Assembly (NCBI RefSeq): GCF_001661595.2
Contig: NZ_LYPF02000012.1
Coordinates: 62,001 to 126,000, forward strand
DNA length: 64,000 nucleotides
Direction of reading: 5' to 3'
Origin: Crocinitomix algicola
Lineage (GTDB): Bacteria > Bacteroidota > Bacteroidia > Flavobacteriales_D > Crocinitomicaceae
A program made the position numbers and the translations under genes. Positions within the stretch are counted from its first letter, which is position 1. Every line of letters begins with the position of its first letter. Below the pieces are notes generated by a model, which ran no database searches, was not told where the DNA came from, and was given only the letters and a program-made list of their open reading frames with translations. Below, piece by piece: positions 1-7,962 of the stretch.

Positions 1-390
1 CAGTACCTGATGCGTTTGCAAATAAGAAGCGGAAAAATCAATATGCGCCTTGCGAGATTCGGTTATAGTTAAGTTACAGGCAATGATATCTCCAATACAG
101 CTGTCTAGTTTATGGATCATATCATCAAGATCATTCACCATGGTAACCTGCAAGCGAATATTATGGTCTTTGGTAAATTCATGGAGTAATTCGTACTCGT
201 ATCCCATATTTTTACCTTTATAAATGAAAAAACTAGCAGGGCTATTTTCAGCGAGTACGTGCAAAACACTATCTGACTTGATTTCCTTCCAATCACGAAT
301 TAGTGGGGGGGTATTTTTAGAATGCTCAACGTCATCGTTTTTGCAACTAATTAGTACACAGAATAGTAGGAAAGGTAAAATTTTTTGCAT
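1..390 (-). CDS. MltF-like substrate-binding/lytic transglycosylase lipoprotein (C-terminus outside window)
   Basis: The reading frame stays open from an ATG at 390 to the left edge, so only about 130 N-terminal residues are visible. It starts with a lipoprotein signal peptide ending in the lipobox LISC. A segment typical of the family 3 solute-binding fold follows (a VLHVLAENSP-like first strand, then GYEYELLHEF and a DSCIGDIIACNLTIT stretch). In Bacteroidota this N-terminus usually belongs to MltF-type proteins, in which a periplasmic binding domain precedes a lytic transglycosylase domain, but that second domain lies outside the window. A plain amino-acid binding protein remains possible. 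A second in-frame ATG lies at 399; 390 is preferred because it gives a compact signal peptide. It lies 60 bases downstream of the acpH-like gene on the same strand. Confidence 0.7.
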   Translation of the reverse strand, partial: MQKILPFLLFCVLISCKNDDVEHSKNTPPLIRDWKEIKSDSVLHVLAENSPASFFIYKGKNMGYEYELLHEFTKDHNIRLQVTMVNDLDDMIHKLDSCIGDIIACNLTITESRKAHIDFSASYLQTHQVL

Positions 391-453
391 AGTTGGCATT
401 TAATTTTTGGACAAGGTCAACAAAAATTATTTTCTTTATCAATCTACGAAAAA

Positions 454-1053
454 TTAACCAATTAACTCTTTAATAAATTGTTGAGAGTCAAATATTATTG
501 ATTTCATAAACTTTTCGAAAAGTAGATCTATTGAATCGCGATCATTTAAATAAAGTTGCATGCAGCGCACTAAATCATTCTTAAACCCAATCCTTCTTGA
601 AAATTGCCATAAAATCATCTCAATCCCCTCTTCTGAGTGATACTGGTATAGCCATTCATGTTCTTTCAGTAAAGCATACATTGTTTTAAAATCATCTTCT
701 AAATAATGTAAGTTTTGATCCGTTTCGTGGTAGACCATCTTGACAAAATCATCGAATGGTTTAGCACAGTAGTTTGACCAATTTTTGGTAAGGTAATGAT
801 CCAATATAATATCCGTGGCGATATACGCTATTTTTTGAACGCCCTTGTCTTGGAATTTTTTACCAATTGCCTTTATATAAGGGGAAGAATCTGTGTAGTC
901 GTCAATATATCGATGCAAATAAACACCTTGTAGTATATGCGGAGGTAGGCTCCTAAATTTTTCAAGGTTGCCTTTATATGAGTCGCCAGCAAAGTTACCA
1001 GCAATTAATTCCGGGTATTCTCGAGCGATATAAGCATGTCCTACAAAATTCAA
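454..1053 (-). CDS. acpH: acyl carrier protein phosphodiesterase (ACP_PD/DUF479 family), TTG start
   Basis: This 199-residue protein matches the ACP phosphodiesterase family, which removes the 4'-phosphopantetheine group from acyl carrier protein in the cytoplasm. The N-terminus MNFVGHAY is the family's usual start, and HRYIDDYTD and DIILDHYL supply the conserved His/Asp metal-site residues of this HD-like fold. The matching N-terminus is encoded by TTG at 1051-1053, and an in-frame TGA lies immediately upstream, so a TTG start is nearly forced. The gene follows prfC by 6 bases and is probably cotranscribed with it. The family assignment is firm; the in vivo substrate in this organism is inferred. 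Confidence 0.85.
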   Translation of the reverse strand: MNFVGHAYIAREYPELIAGNFAGDSYKGNLEKFRSLPPHILQGVYLHRYIDDYTDSSPYIKAIGKKFQDKGVQKIAYIATDIILDHYLTKNWSNYCAKPFDDFVKMVYHETDQNLHYLEDDFKTMYALLKEHEWLYQYHSEEGIEMILWQFSRRIGFKNDLVRCMQLYLNDRDSIDLLFEKFMKSIIFDSQQFIKELIG

Positions 1054-1059
1054 ATCAAA

Positions 1060-2658
1060 TTAATTTTCTTGCTCAACTTTAAAATCAGAAGTAAAATGAA
1101 ACTGAATATCAGGATAATCTGATTGCGCCATTTGCAACAAGAACGGTGTTTCAGCTAAGAAAACAAAATTATCGTCCTTATCTTTAGCAATATAGATAGA
1201 TTTTGCACGAATAAATTGATCCAATTGCTCTTGATTATTGGTGGTCATCCAGCAGGCTTTGTAATAGCGTTTAGGTTGAAATTCACATTTCGCACCGTAT
1301 TCATTTTCCAATCGATATTTTATCACTTCAAATTGGAGTTGCCCAACTGTTCCCACAATTTTACGGTTACCAGGTTGTTGAATAAATAATTGTGCTACCC
1401 CCTCGTCGGTAAGCTGCTGAATTCCTTTCTCAAGCTGCTTAGATTTCATCGGGTCTTTATTCTCTAACTCCATGAATATCTCTGGAGAGAAACTTGGAAT
1501 TCCTTTAAATGAAAAAGAGGTTCCTTCAGTAATCGTATCGCCAATTTTAAAACTGCCTGTATCATAAAGTCCAATCACATCCCCAGGAAATGCTTCATCT
1601 ATAATACTCTTGTCTTGCGCCATAAAAGATGTAGGGTTGGCAAACTTTAGCTTTTTTTCCAAACGTGCATGGTTATAAAATTTATTGCGTTCAAATTTTC
1701 CGGAGACTATTCTTAAAAACGCAATTCTATCTCTATGGTTCGGGTCTAAGTTGGCATGAATTTTAAATACGAAACCGCTAAAATTTTTGGCCTCTGGAGC
1801 AACAAATCCTTCATTAGATTCACGACCTTGGGGAGAAGGCGATATCTCTAAAAAAGTTTCCAAAAGCTCTTTAACGCCAAAATTATTAATTGCACTCCCA
1901 AAAAATACTGGAGCAACTTCTCCGCGTAGATATGCTTCACGGTCAAATTCATCGTAAACTCCATCGACAAGCTCCAACTCTTCCCTTAATTCATTTGCTG
2001 GTCCTTCGCCAATTGTATCTTCTAGTTCACTCGAATTGAGATCTTCTATCGAAACGATATCCTCGGAAATCTTGGTTTTATTAGCAGCGAATAGATTTAA
2101 ATCTTTATCATAAATATTGTACACTCCTTGGAAAGTTGCTCCAATTCCAATTGGCCAAGAAAGTGGTCTTACTTTAATTTTTAGGATGTCTTCCAGTTCG
2201 TCCAAGAGGTCAAATGAATCCCTTCCTTCACGGTCCATTTTATTAATGAAAATGATAACTGGTGTATTCCGCATCCTACAAACCTCCATTAGCGCTTTGG
2301 TTTGTGCTTCGACACCACTCGCACTGTCAATGATTAAGATTACACTATCAACAGCGGTAAGTGTACGGTAAGTGTCCTCCGCAAAGTCCTTGTGACCAGG
2401 AGTATCTAGAATATTTATTTGTTTTCCGAGATATTCAAATGCCATTACGGAAGTAGCAACAGAAATTCCACGCTGCTTTTCAATTTCCATAAAATCAGAA
2501 GTCGCTGTTTTTTTTATTTTGTTGTTTTTAACAGCTCCTGCAGTTTGAATTGCTCCTCCAAATAATAACAGCTTTTCTGTTAACGTGGTTTTACCTGCAT
2601 CGGGGTGAGAAATTATTGCAAAAGTTTTTCTCTTTTCTATTTCGGCAATGTTCTTCAT
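1060..2658 (-). CDS. prfC: peptide chain release factor 3
   Basis: This 532-residue translational GTPase has the length of RF3, which removes RF1/RF2 from the ribosome after termination. The G domain shows the P-loop SHPDAGKTT near residue 17, the switch II motif DTPGHKDF and the NKMD guanine-specificity motif. The RF3-specific [13 protein letters not shown] segment is also present. The domain II and C-terminal blocks follow (including [11 protein letters not shown]), which separates it from EF-G, LepA and TypA. The start is ATG at 2658. It is the first gene of a short minus-strand run with the ACP phosphodiesterase 6 bases downstream. Confidence 0.97.
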   Translation of the reverse strand: MKNIAEIEKRKTFAIISHPDAGKTTLTEKLLLFGGAIQTAGAVKNNKIKKTATSDFMEIEKQRGISVATSVMAFEYLGKQINILDTPGHKDFAEDTYRTLTAVDSVILIIDSASGVEAQTKALMEVCRMRNTPVIIFINKMDREGRDSFDLLDELEDILKIKVRPLSWPIGIGATFQGVYNIYDKDLNLFAANKTKISEDIVSIEDLNSSELEDTIGEGPANELREELELVDGVYDEFDREAYLRGEVAPVFFGSAINNFGVKELLETFLEISPSPQGRESNEGFVAPEAKNFSGFVFKIHANLDPNHRDRIAFLRIVSGKFERNKFYNHARLEKKLKFANPTSFMAQDKSIIDEAFPGDVIGLYDTGSFKIGDTITEGTSFSFKGIPSFSPEIFMELENKDPMKSKQLEKGIQQLTDEGVAQLFIQQPGNRKIVGTVGQLQFEVIKYRLENEYGAKCEFQPKRYYKACWMTTNNQEQLDQFIRAKSIYIAKDKDDNFVFLAETPFLLQMAQSDYPDIQFHFTSDFKVEQEN

Positions 2659-2807
2659 TAAAATCGGTATCTATTTTTGCTCCTTTTCTGGTCTTAACCA
2701 AAGTAAATCCATGCTTCATAAGCAGCTCAAAGGGACTGGTCTAAAACTGTATTCACTTTTTGGTTATTTCTGCGGCAAAAATAACCCTTTTTGCTATATT
2801 TGACTCC

Positions 2808-3587
2808 ATGATAACGAGTAATCCGAAAAAGACCCTTCTTTTTTTGATCGCATTCATTGGTTGTTTAAATTCAAATTATGTAAAAGCAACAACGAATGAA
2901 GGTAAATTATCGACGGTTAAATTCTCTGTCGATTCTACACAACAAATTGCCGCCTTGAAATTTAACGCGTATGCAGAAAGTGTTTACGAAGACCTTCGGG
3001 ATACAAGTTTGTCTTACACTGCGTTCATGCAAGGTCTAAAAGGCTATTATAACCTTAGTTCTGAAGGTAAAATTAAAAGAAAAAATACCCTAACAATTAT
3101 TGATTTTTCAAAGCCATCGAGCCAAGATCGTCTTTTTATTATTGACCTTTGTAATCGAAAAATTTTGCATAAATCGATCGTCTCGCATGGCGTAAATACA
3201 GGGCGTTTATATGCTCAAAATTTTTCCAACAAGCCAAATTCACACAAAAGTAGTATTGGGTTTTACTCTACTTCAACGACATATCACGGTAAATATGATT
3301 TGGCTTTGCGTTTGGATGGTCTAGAATATACCAATAATAAGGCTAGAAGCAGAGGAGTGGTCATGCATGCAGCGAAGTATGCAACGTACGAATTTTTAGA
3401 AAAAAACGGAGGTATGCTTGGCCGATCATACGGTTGTCCTGCATTGCCATTTAATCATTTTGAAAAAGTGGTAGAGTGGATTAAAGAAGGTACCTGCTTA
3501 TTTATATACTACCCAAGTTTATCTTACCAAAAAAATTCTGTATACCTAAACCAAAATCAATATTTACAAGAGTTTTTATACTTGTAA
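2808..3587 (+). CDS. secreted L,D-transpeptidase catalytic domain family protein (YkuD_2 type)
   Basis: The protein (259 residues from the ATG at 2808) begins with a signal peptide (basic MITSNPKK, then LLFLIAFIG). The C-terminal half carries the L,D-transpeptidase-like core: SHGVNTG, a conserved GVVMHAAKYA histidine segment, and SYGCPA with the catalytic cysteine. This subfamily is common in Bacteroidota and is expected to act on peptidoglycan stem peptides in the periplasm. The motif reads SYGC rather than the classical SHGC, which is usual in this branch. An in-frame TTG at 2760 would extend the frame but would place the signal peptide internally, so the ATG at 2808 is chosen. It stands alone, divergent from prfC. 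The exact crosslinking reaction is inferred. Confidence 0.85.
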   Translation: MITSNPKKTLLFLIAFIGCLNSNYVKATTNEGKLSTVKFSVDSTQQIAALKFNAYAESVYEDLRDTSLSYTAFMQGLKGYYNLSSEGKIKRKNTLTIIDFSKPSSQDRLFIIDLCNRKILHKSIVSHGVNTGRLYAQNFSNKPNSHKSSIGFYSTSTTYHGKYDLALRLDGLEYTNNKARSRGVVMHAAKYATYEFLEKNGGMLGRSYGCPALPFNHFEKVVEWIKEGTCLFIYYPSLSYQKNSVYLNQNQYLQEFLYL

Positions 3588-3964
3588 TTTGGGGCAAACC
3601 CTTCACCGCAGAAAGCTGCGTAGGGTCGGTCTTCGCCTAGTCGCTTTTTATTTGGTTTGGCTCTAGTGAGCCAAATCAAATAAAAGAGCTCCAACAATAG
3701 GCTACGCCCTTTGCCAAACTATTTTCTGCTATAAACACGTCTTCGTTTTTTGGCATAAGTTTTGAGAGATTTTTATTATCGCAAAAACAGGTTGTGGCTT
3801 TCAATGTTATAAAAGCTGCTCGCTTGACTCAACGCTATTATGTTGATTTGTTTTTGGACTTTGGTCAATCGAATCTCAAGAAGGACCAAAGTCCTTAAAC
3901 AAATAAAAAAGTTCACAAGATTTAAATTCCATCTAAGAAGAAAAAGAATCCCTTTTTCAAATCT
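3588..3964. repeat. palindrome-rich intergenic element, possibly a dispersed extragenic repeat
   Basis: No gene is supported in this 377-base stretch. It holds three inverted repeats. The first is short (CGCAG/CTGCG at 3607-3620). The second has 18-base arms at 3646-3663 and 3668-3685 around a TAGT loop, with one G-T mismatch. The third has 20-base arms at 3847-3866 and 3884-3903 with two mismatches. Its local G+C content differs from the flanking spacers. The arrangement resembles palindromic extragenic elements found in many copies in Bacteroidota genomes, but only one copy is visible here, so the repeat status is inferred. None of the hairpins is followed by a clear T-tract. Confidence 0.5.
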
Positions 3965-4642
3965 ATGGGTAAGTATAAAATTCCTACTAACTTTGCTTTT
4001 GGTTTTAGAATGAGATTATTTGTTTTCATAGCGGCTATTTTACTTGCTGGTTTCGCAGGTTTTTTCATCGGAAAATATTCAGGTGATAAAAAAATTGTTG
4101 TCGCTCCATCCGACACTAAATTAGTGACCGAATATGTCTATGATACGATAATTGAGAAGGAAAGAATTGAAGTGCCTGTTCTGACGGACGAATTGGACTC
4201 AAATTTCCAAGAGTTAGACTCTTTAAAAGATCAATTAGTAAGGGATACAGTTCAACAAAAAATAATAGAACGAGATACAAGTCATGATGAAGAGATTACT
4301 ATCAATAAAGATGAGTTTTTAGGTTCGAAACGCGTTAAGATTCAATACCTGAATAAACCCGCCAACAAAGACTCTTTAATGAAGGAAATGCTTGGCATCA
4401 AAAATCATTTACCAACGGATTTAAGTATTCAGTTTTGGGAGTCTCCTATAAATTTTGTTGGATATAAATTGTCGCATAATACGTTGGTTGTATATGGTTT
4501 GCCTGAACAGTTTGAATATGAGGTTTATGCTAAAGATCAGGTGTTGTACTTGTCAAATGAGGCATTTTTTTATCAAATTAAAGAAACACATGAATTCAAA
4601 CCATTCAAAGAGGTTGAAAAAAATATAGTATTAAATGATTGA
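3965..4642 (+). CDS. membrane-anchored protein of unknown function
   Basis: This 225-residue protein has one N-terminal membrane segment (about residues 16-38, LFVFIAAILLAGFAGFFIG). A mostly charged extracytoplasmic domain follows, with an acidic, coiled-coil-prone stretch around residues 60-110. No family was recognised. It is the first gene of a tightly packed run, and its last 8 bases overlap the start of dapF. Neither neighbour tells its function, although dapF and mltG in the same run act in peptidoglycan synthesis. An internal ATG 45 bases downstream would still keep the membrane helix, so the exact start is uncertain. Confidence 0.65.
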   Translation: MGKYKIPTNFAFGFRMRLFVFIAAILLAGFAGFFIGKYSGDKKIVVAPSDTKLVTEYVYDTIIEKERIEVPVLTDELDSNFQELDSLKDQLVRDTVQQKIIERDTSHDEEITINKDEFLGSKRVKIQYLNKPANKDSLMKEMLGIKNHLPTDLSIQFWESPINFVGYKLSHNTLVVYGLPEQFEYEVYAKDQVLYLSNEAFFYQIKETHEFKPFKEVEKNIVLND

Positions 4643-5423
4643 GTTTTATAAGTACCAGGGGACCGGTAATGATTTTATTCTAATTGATAATTGGAATGGG
4701 AGTTTTGTTGCCGATAAACAGCAATTTGTCCAAAAATGGTGCGAACGTCGATTTGGTATTGGATCAGATGGATTAATATTTATTGAAAAATCGGATAAAG
4801 CTGATTTTAAAATGGATTTTTATAACCCTGATGGAAGTCAGAGTTTCTGTGGGAATGGTTCACGCTGTGCGGTTGCATTTTCACATCATTTAGGACATAT
4901 TAAAAACAAAAAAACCGTTTTTGAAGCTATTGATGGCATACATGAAGGCGAGCTAACGGAGTCGACTGTTAAAATTGCCATGCATCAATATGATGGAATT
5001 GAGTTTATTGGAAATGATTATTTTATTCAAACAGGCTCACCACATTACATTCACTATAAAGATAAAAACCAAGCTATTGATATCTATGAATACGGGCAGA
5101 CAATCCGCTATTCCAATCGATTTAAAGAGCTAGGGACCAATGTTAACCTTGTTGAAATTCTTGACAAAAATCATATAGCAGTTGAAACCTACGAAAGAGG
5201 TGTAGAAGCAGAAACTTTTGCCTGTGGCACTGGTGCCACTGCTTGTGGACTGAGTTATGCTTATAAGAATAAGTTAAATGCTGGTAAAATTCGAGTAGAT
5301 GTCAAAGGTGGCCAACTTGATATTCATTTTACCGCTAAAAGTTCTCCCGGAGAATTTGAAAATATTTGGTTAGAAGGGCCAGCAAAATATGTATTTAAAG
5401 GAGTGATTGATGACAATAATTAA
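4635..5423 (+). CDS. dapF: diaminopimelate epimerase
   Basis: This 262-residue cytoplasmic enzyme interconverts LL- and meso-diaminopimelate for lysine and peptidoglycan synthesis. Both catalytic cysteine motifs are present: FCGNGSRC near residue 75 and ACGTGATACG near residue 198. The typical N-terminus FYKYQGTGNDF is also present. Its length is normal for the family. It overlaps the preceding membrane-protein gene by 8 bases and the following gene by 14 bases, which points to translational coupling in a five-gene run ending with mltG. Confidence 0.97.
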   Translation: MIEFYKYQGTGNDFILIDNWNGSFVADKQQFVQKWCERRFGIGSDGLIFIEKSDKADFKMDFYNPDGSQSFCGNGSRCAVAFSHHLGHIKNKKTVFEAIDGIHEGELTESTVKIAMHQYDGIEFIGNDYFIQTGSPHYIHYKDKNQAIDIYEYGQTIRYSNRFKELGTNVNLVEILDKNHIAVETYERGVEAETFACGTGATACGLSYAYKNKLNAGKIRVDVKGGQLDIHFTAKSSPGEFENIWLEGPAKYVFKGVIDDNN

Positions 5424-5925
5424 GAATATTCAACCTTTAACCGAATTAGACAAAAAAACGACATATTTAGTATTGATCTCACCTGAGAAGATACCTCATT
5501 TAGCAATTGTTGAAAACGACAAATACTATTCACTCACGCATAAAAAAGCAGTAATTGGAGATGATTTTGAAAGTTACCTCCGTTTTTTTAAACAATCACA
5601 ACGAAAAATTTTATTAATTGAAGTCAAATTAGAGTTGTCTAAGGCTAAAATTGAAGACGTTTTTAAGCTTTTTTCCAAAGCAGCTGTCAATGACAATACC
5701 TGTCTTGCGCCAATAAAATCGTATCTCTTTAAAGAAAGTAAGGCAAATTTCGTTTATGAATTAGTACCTGAATTACAAGAAAAAAAATTAATTGGTCAAA
5801 GTTTTCAGATTAATATGGATGAAGATATTGATGAATCAAAACAATATCAACTCCGTAAATATACCAAAGACGACATTTTTTCTTACATTGATTCGCTCAA
5901 TAAAAAATATGCTAACCGGGGATAA
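5410..5925 (+). CDS. hypothetical protein
   Basis: This 171-residue product starts at an ATG inside the end of dapF (14-base overlap) and overlaps the following acetyltransferase start by 17 bases. It has no signal peptide or membrane helix and is probably cytoplasmic. It is rich in Lys, Glu, Leu and Ile. No family was recognised. Its place between dapF and a GNAT gene, with overlaps at both ends, supports it as a real gene. Confidence 0.65.
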   Translation: MTIIKNIQPLTELDKKTTYLVLISPEKIPHLAIVENDKYYSLTHKKAVIGDDFESYLRFFKQSQRKILLIEVKLELSKAKIEDVFKLFSKAAVNDNTCLAPIKSYLFKESKANFVYELVPELQEKKLIGQSFQINMDEDIDESKQYQLRKYTKDDIFSYIDSLNKKYANRG

Positions 5926-6424
5926 AATATATTTAAGAACAATCGAGCCAGAAGATGCAGATGCGCTTTATGCCTGGGAGAATGATCCTGAAAATTGGCG
6001 TGTGAGTAATACGATTGTCCCTTTCTCTAAAAACTTGATTAAACAATATGTAAATCAGGCTCAAGATTTATTTCAATTGCAGCAAATTAGGTTCATTATT
6101 TGTGAACTTAATCAAAATTTACCAGTTGGTACTGTGGATCTTTTTGAATTTGACCCATTCAACCAGAGAGCTGGAGTAGGGGTATTAATTCAGAAAGAGT
6201 TCAGAGGTAATGGTTATGCATTTGAAAGTTTAGAACTTCTTGCAGATTATGCTGTGAACAATGTTGGTATCCGTAATTTACACGCCAGTGTTATGGGGGG
6301 GAACACAAATAGTTTAAAATTGTTTGAGAAAGCTGGTTATAAAATGATTGGTAAAAGAAAGAATTGGTTTGTTAAAGGAGGAGACTGGGAAGACGAGTGT
6401 TTATTTCAAAAAGAATTAATTTAA
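5909..6424 (+). CDS. GNAT family N-acetyltransferase (RimJ/SpeG-like)
   Basis: The 171-residue protein begins MLTGDKIYLRTIEPEDADAL, the usual start of RimJ/RimL/SpeG-like acetyltransferases. The acetyl-CoA-binding motif is visible as the FRGNGYAFESL segment around residue 95. The final NTNSLKLFEKAGY helix-strand segment is also typical. The ATG at 5909 gives this canonical N-terminus; reading further upstream adds residues with no counterpart in the family. The substrate cannot be told from sequence and could be a polyamine, a ribosomal protein or a small amine. Confidence 0.85.
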   Translation: MLTGDKIYLRTIEPEDADALYAWENDPENWRVSNTIVPFSKNLIKQYVNQAQDLFQLQQIRFIICELNQNLPVGTVDLFEFDPFNQRAGVGVLIQKEFRGNGYAFESLELLADYAVNNVGIRNLHASVMGGNTNSLKLFEKAGYKMIGKRKNWFVKGGDWEDECLFQKELI

Positions 6425-6427
6425 AGA

Positions 6428-7477
6428 ATGAAAAAGATCCTATTTCTAGTTTTATTTGTCACACTAATTGTGGCGGGTTGGTTTATTGGTAAACCGTATT
6501 ATGATTTACATTTTAGTGCCATCGAGATCGATCAGCATAAATTAATATATATCCCAACGGGGAGTGGTTTGTCAGAGGTTGGAATGATTCTAGAAGAAGA
6601 GGGAATAATGAAGAAAGATGCTTTCAATTCATTCGCAGAAAAACTTGATTTTACCAAAGAAAAGGTCGAACCGGGTAAATATGAATTCCAGAAGGGCATG
6701 AAAAATAAAAATGTCATTTATGCTTTAAAAAACGGGAATCAGGAATTAAAAGATGTGAGAATAACCTTTAACCTTTGTCGGGATATCTATGATATGGCAG
6801 GAAAAGTTGCCCCAAACATTGAGGCTGATTCAATAGCAATAGTGAGCTATATAGCTGATCCAAAAACGATGGAGAAATACGGCTTTAGAAAAGAAACAAT
6901 ATCGGCACTTTTTTTATCAGACACCTATGAAGTAGGAGAATGGGACATGACTGCGGAGGAATTTGTAGATCGCATGGCAAAGGAATTTAAATCATTTTGG
7001 AATGCTGAAAGAAAAGCAAAAGCTGTTTTTTTACAATTAACGCAATCTGAAGTTGCTACCTTGGCCTCGATAGTCGAAGCTGAGCAAAGTACAAGACCTG
7101 ATGAGTGGCCACGAATTGCAGGACTTTACTTAAACCGAATTAAAAAAGGAATGTTATTACAATCAGATCCAACTGCTAAATTTTGTTGGGGTGATGAATT
7201 AGAAGGCGTGAAGCGTCTCTTGAATATTCATATGGAAAGGGACTGTCCGTATAACACATATTTATATGCAGGTTTGCCTCCTGGTCCAATTCGCATGGCT
7301 TCTAAAAAAGCGATTGATGCTGTTCTGAACGCTGAAAAACATGATTACTTATATATGTGTGCAAAACCTGGTGATGAAAACGGGTATAGCGGCTTACATA
7401 ATTTTGCTAAATCTTATAATCAACATTTAGTCAATGCCCGTAAATTTCAGAGCTATATGCGCTCCATCGGCCATTAA
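6428..7477 (+). CDS. mltG: endolytic transglycosylase MltG
   Basis: This 349-residue protein has an N-terminal membrane anchor (residues 4-22) followed by the YceG/MltG domain. MltG cleaves nascent glycan strands in the periplasm and is thought to terminate their elongation. The conserved ASIVEAEQ block holds the catalytic glutamate, and QSDPTAKFCWG, YNTYLYAGLPPGPI and the late HNFAKSYNQH block follow in family order. It lies 3 bases after the GNAT gene and closes the dapF-containing run. Its 3' end overlaps a convergent small gene by 51 bases. Confidence 0.95.
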   Translation: MKKILFLVLFVTLIVAGWFIGKPYYDLHFSAIEIDQHKLIYIPTGSGLSEVGMILEEEGIMKKDAFNSFAEKLDFTKEKVEPGKYEFQKGMKNKNVIYALKNGNQELKDVRITFNLCRDIYDMAGKVAPNIEADSIAIVSYIADPKTMEKYGFRKETISALFLSDTYEVGEWDMTAEEFVDRMAKEFKSFWNAERKAKAVFLQLTQSEVATLASIVEAEQSTRPDEWPRIAGLYLNRIKKGMLLQSDPTAKFCWGDELEGVKRLLNIHMERDCPYNTYLYAGLPPGPIRMASKKAIDAVLNAEKHDYLYMCAKPGDENGYSGLHNFAKSYNQHLVNARKFQSYMRSIGH

Positions 7478-7864
7478 TTCCTTGTAAAATCTCATAATTC
7501 TGGCATTTGAAAAATAGAATAACTTTTTATAAAGTAAAATTATGAGCATAATGTTAATGCTAAAGAACAACATTCCATCAAACACATTGGTGAATAATAA
7601 AATAGCGTTGAAAGTGAGCAGTAAGAAGCTGGTTCCAATAAAAATAAAAGCATGAAATAAAATTCGGAACCATTTTAACTGAAATGCAATAGTCATTTGC
7701 TGATGCTTATTTTCGTTAGTTAGAACTGTAAGAATTAGAGTATATATGTTTGGTCCTTTTATGGGTTTTAAATACAATGTATTTGTCTTTCCAGTGCGTA
7801 CGAATTCAATCAGCTTAAAGTATGTTTGTTCGACTGGCTGGTTCCCAAATTCTTTATTCTTCAT
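7427..7864 (-). CDS. small two-helix membrane protein of unknown function
   Basis: This 145-residue product has two hydrophobic helices, about residues 68-88 (LFHAFIFIGTSFLLLTFNAI) and 94-112, flanked by soluble ends. No family was recognised. The start is ATG at 7864. The last 17 codons lie antisense within the end of mltG, an unusually long convergent overlap, so the C-terminus may be overcalled or the two transcripts may interfere. It lies downstream of the dipeptidyl peptidase III gene on the same strand, with a hairpin between them. Confidence 0.6.
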   Translation of the reverse strand: MKNKEFGNQPVEQTYFKLIEFVRTGKTNTLYLKPIKGPNIYTLILTVLTNENKHQQMTIAFQLKWFRILFHAFIFIGTSFLLLTFNAILLFTNVFDGMLFFSINIMLIILLYKKLFYFSNARIMRFYKELMADGAHIALKFTGID

Positions 7865-7901
7865 GATAGAGTTTTTGGGTAAAAGTCATTCAATCTAACG
7901 A

Positions 7902-7940
7902 GAAAAGCGCAACTAGAATAACTCCAATTGCGCTTTCTTT
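7902..7940. terminator. hairpin terminator between the DPP III gene and the small membrane protein gene
   Basis: AAAGCGCAA at 7904-7912 pairs with TTGCGCTTT at 7928-7936 across a 15-base loop. On the plus strand it is followed by TCTTTATT, and on the minus strand by TTCTCG. It sits 27 bases beyond the stop codon of the minus-strand peptidase gene, where a terminator is expected. Confidence 0.5.
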
Positions 7941-7962
7941 ATTATTCGCCTAAAGCGATCAA

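Noticed and set aside
2795-2802. TATATTTG as a promoter -7 box for the L,D-transpeptidase
   Set aside because: It ends five bases before the ATG at 2808, so transcription would start at or inside the start codon, and no -33 element is at the right distance.
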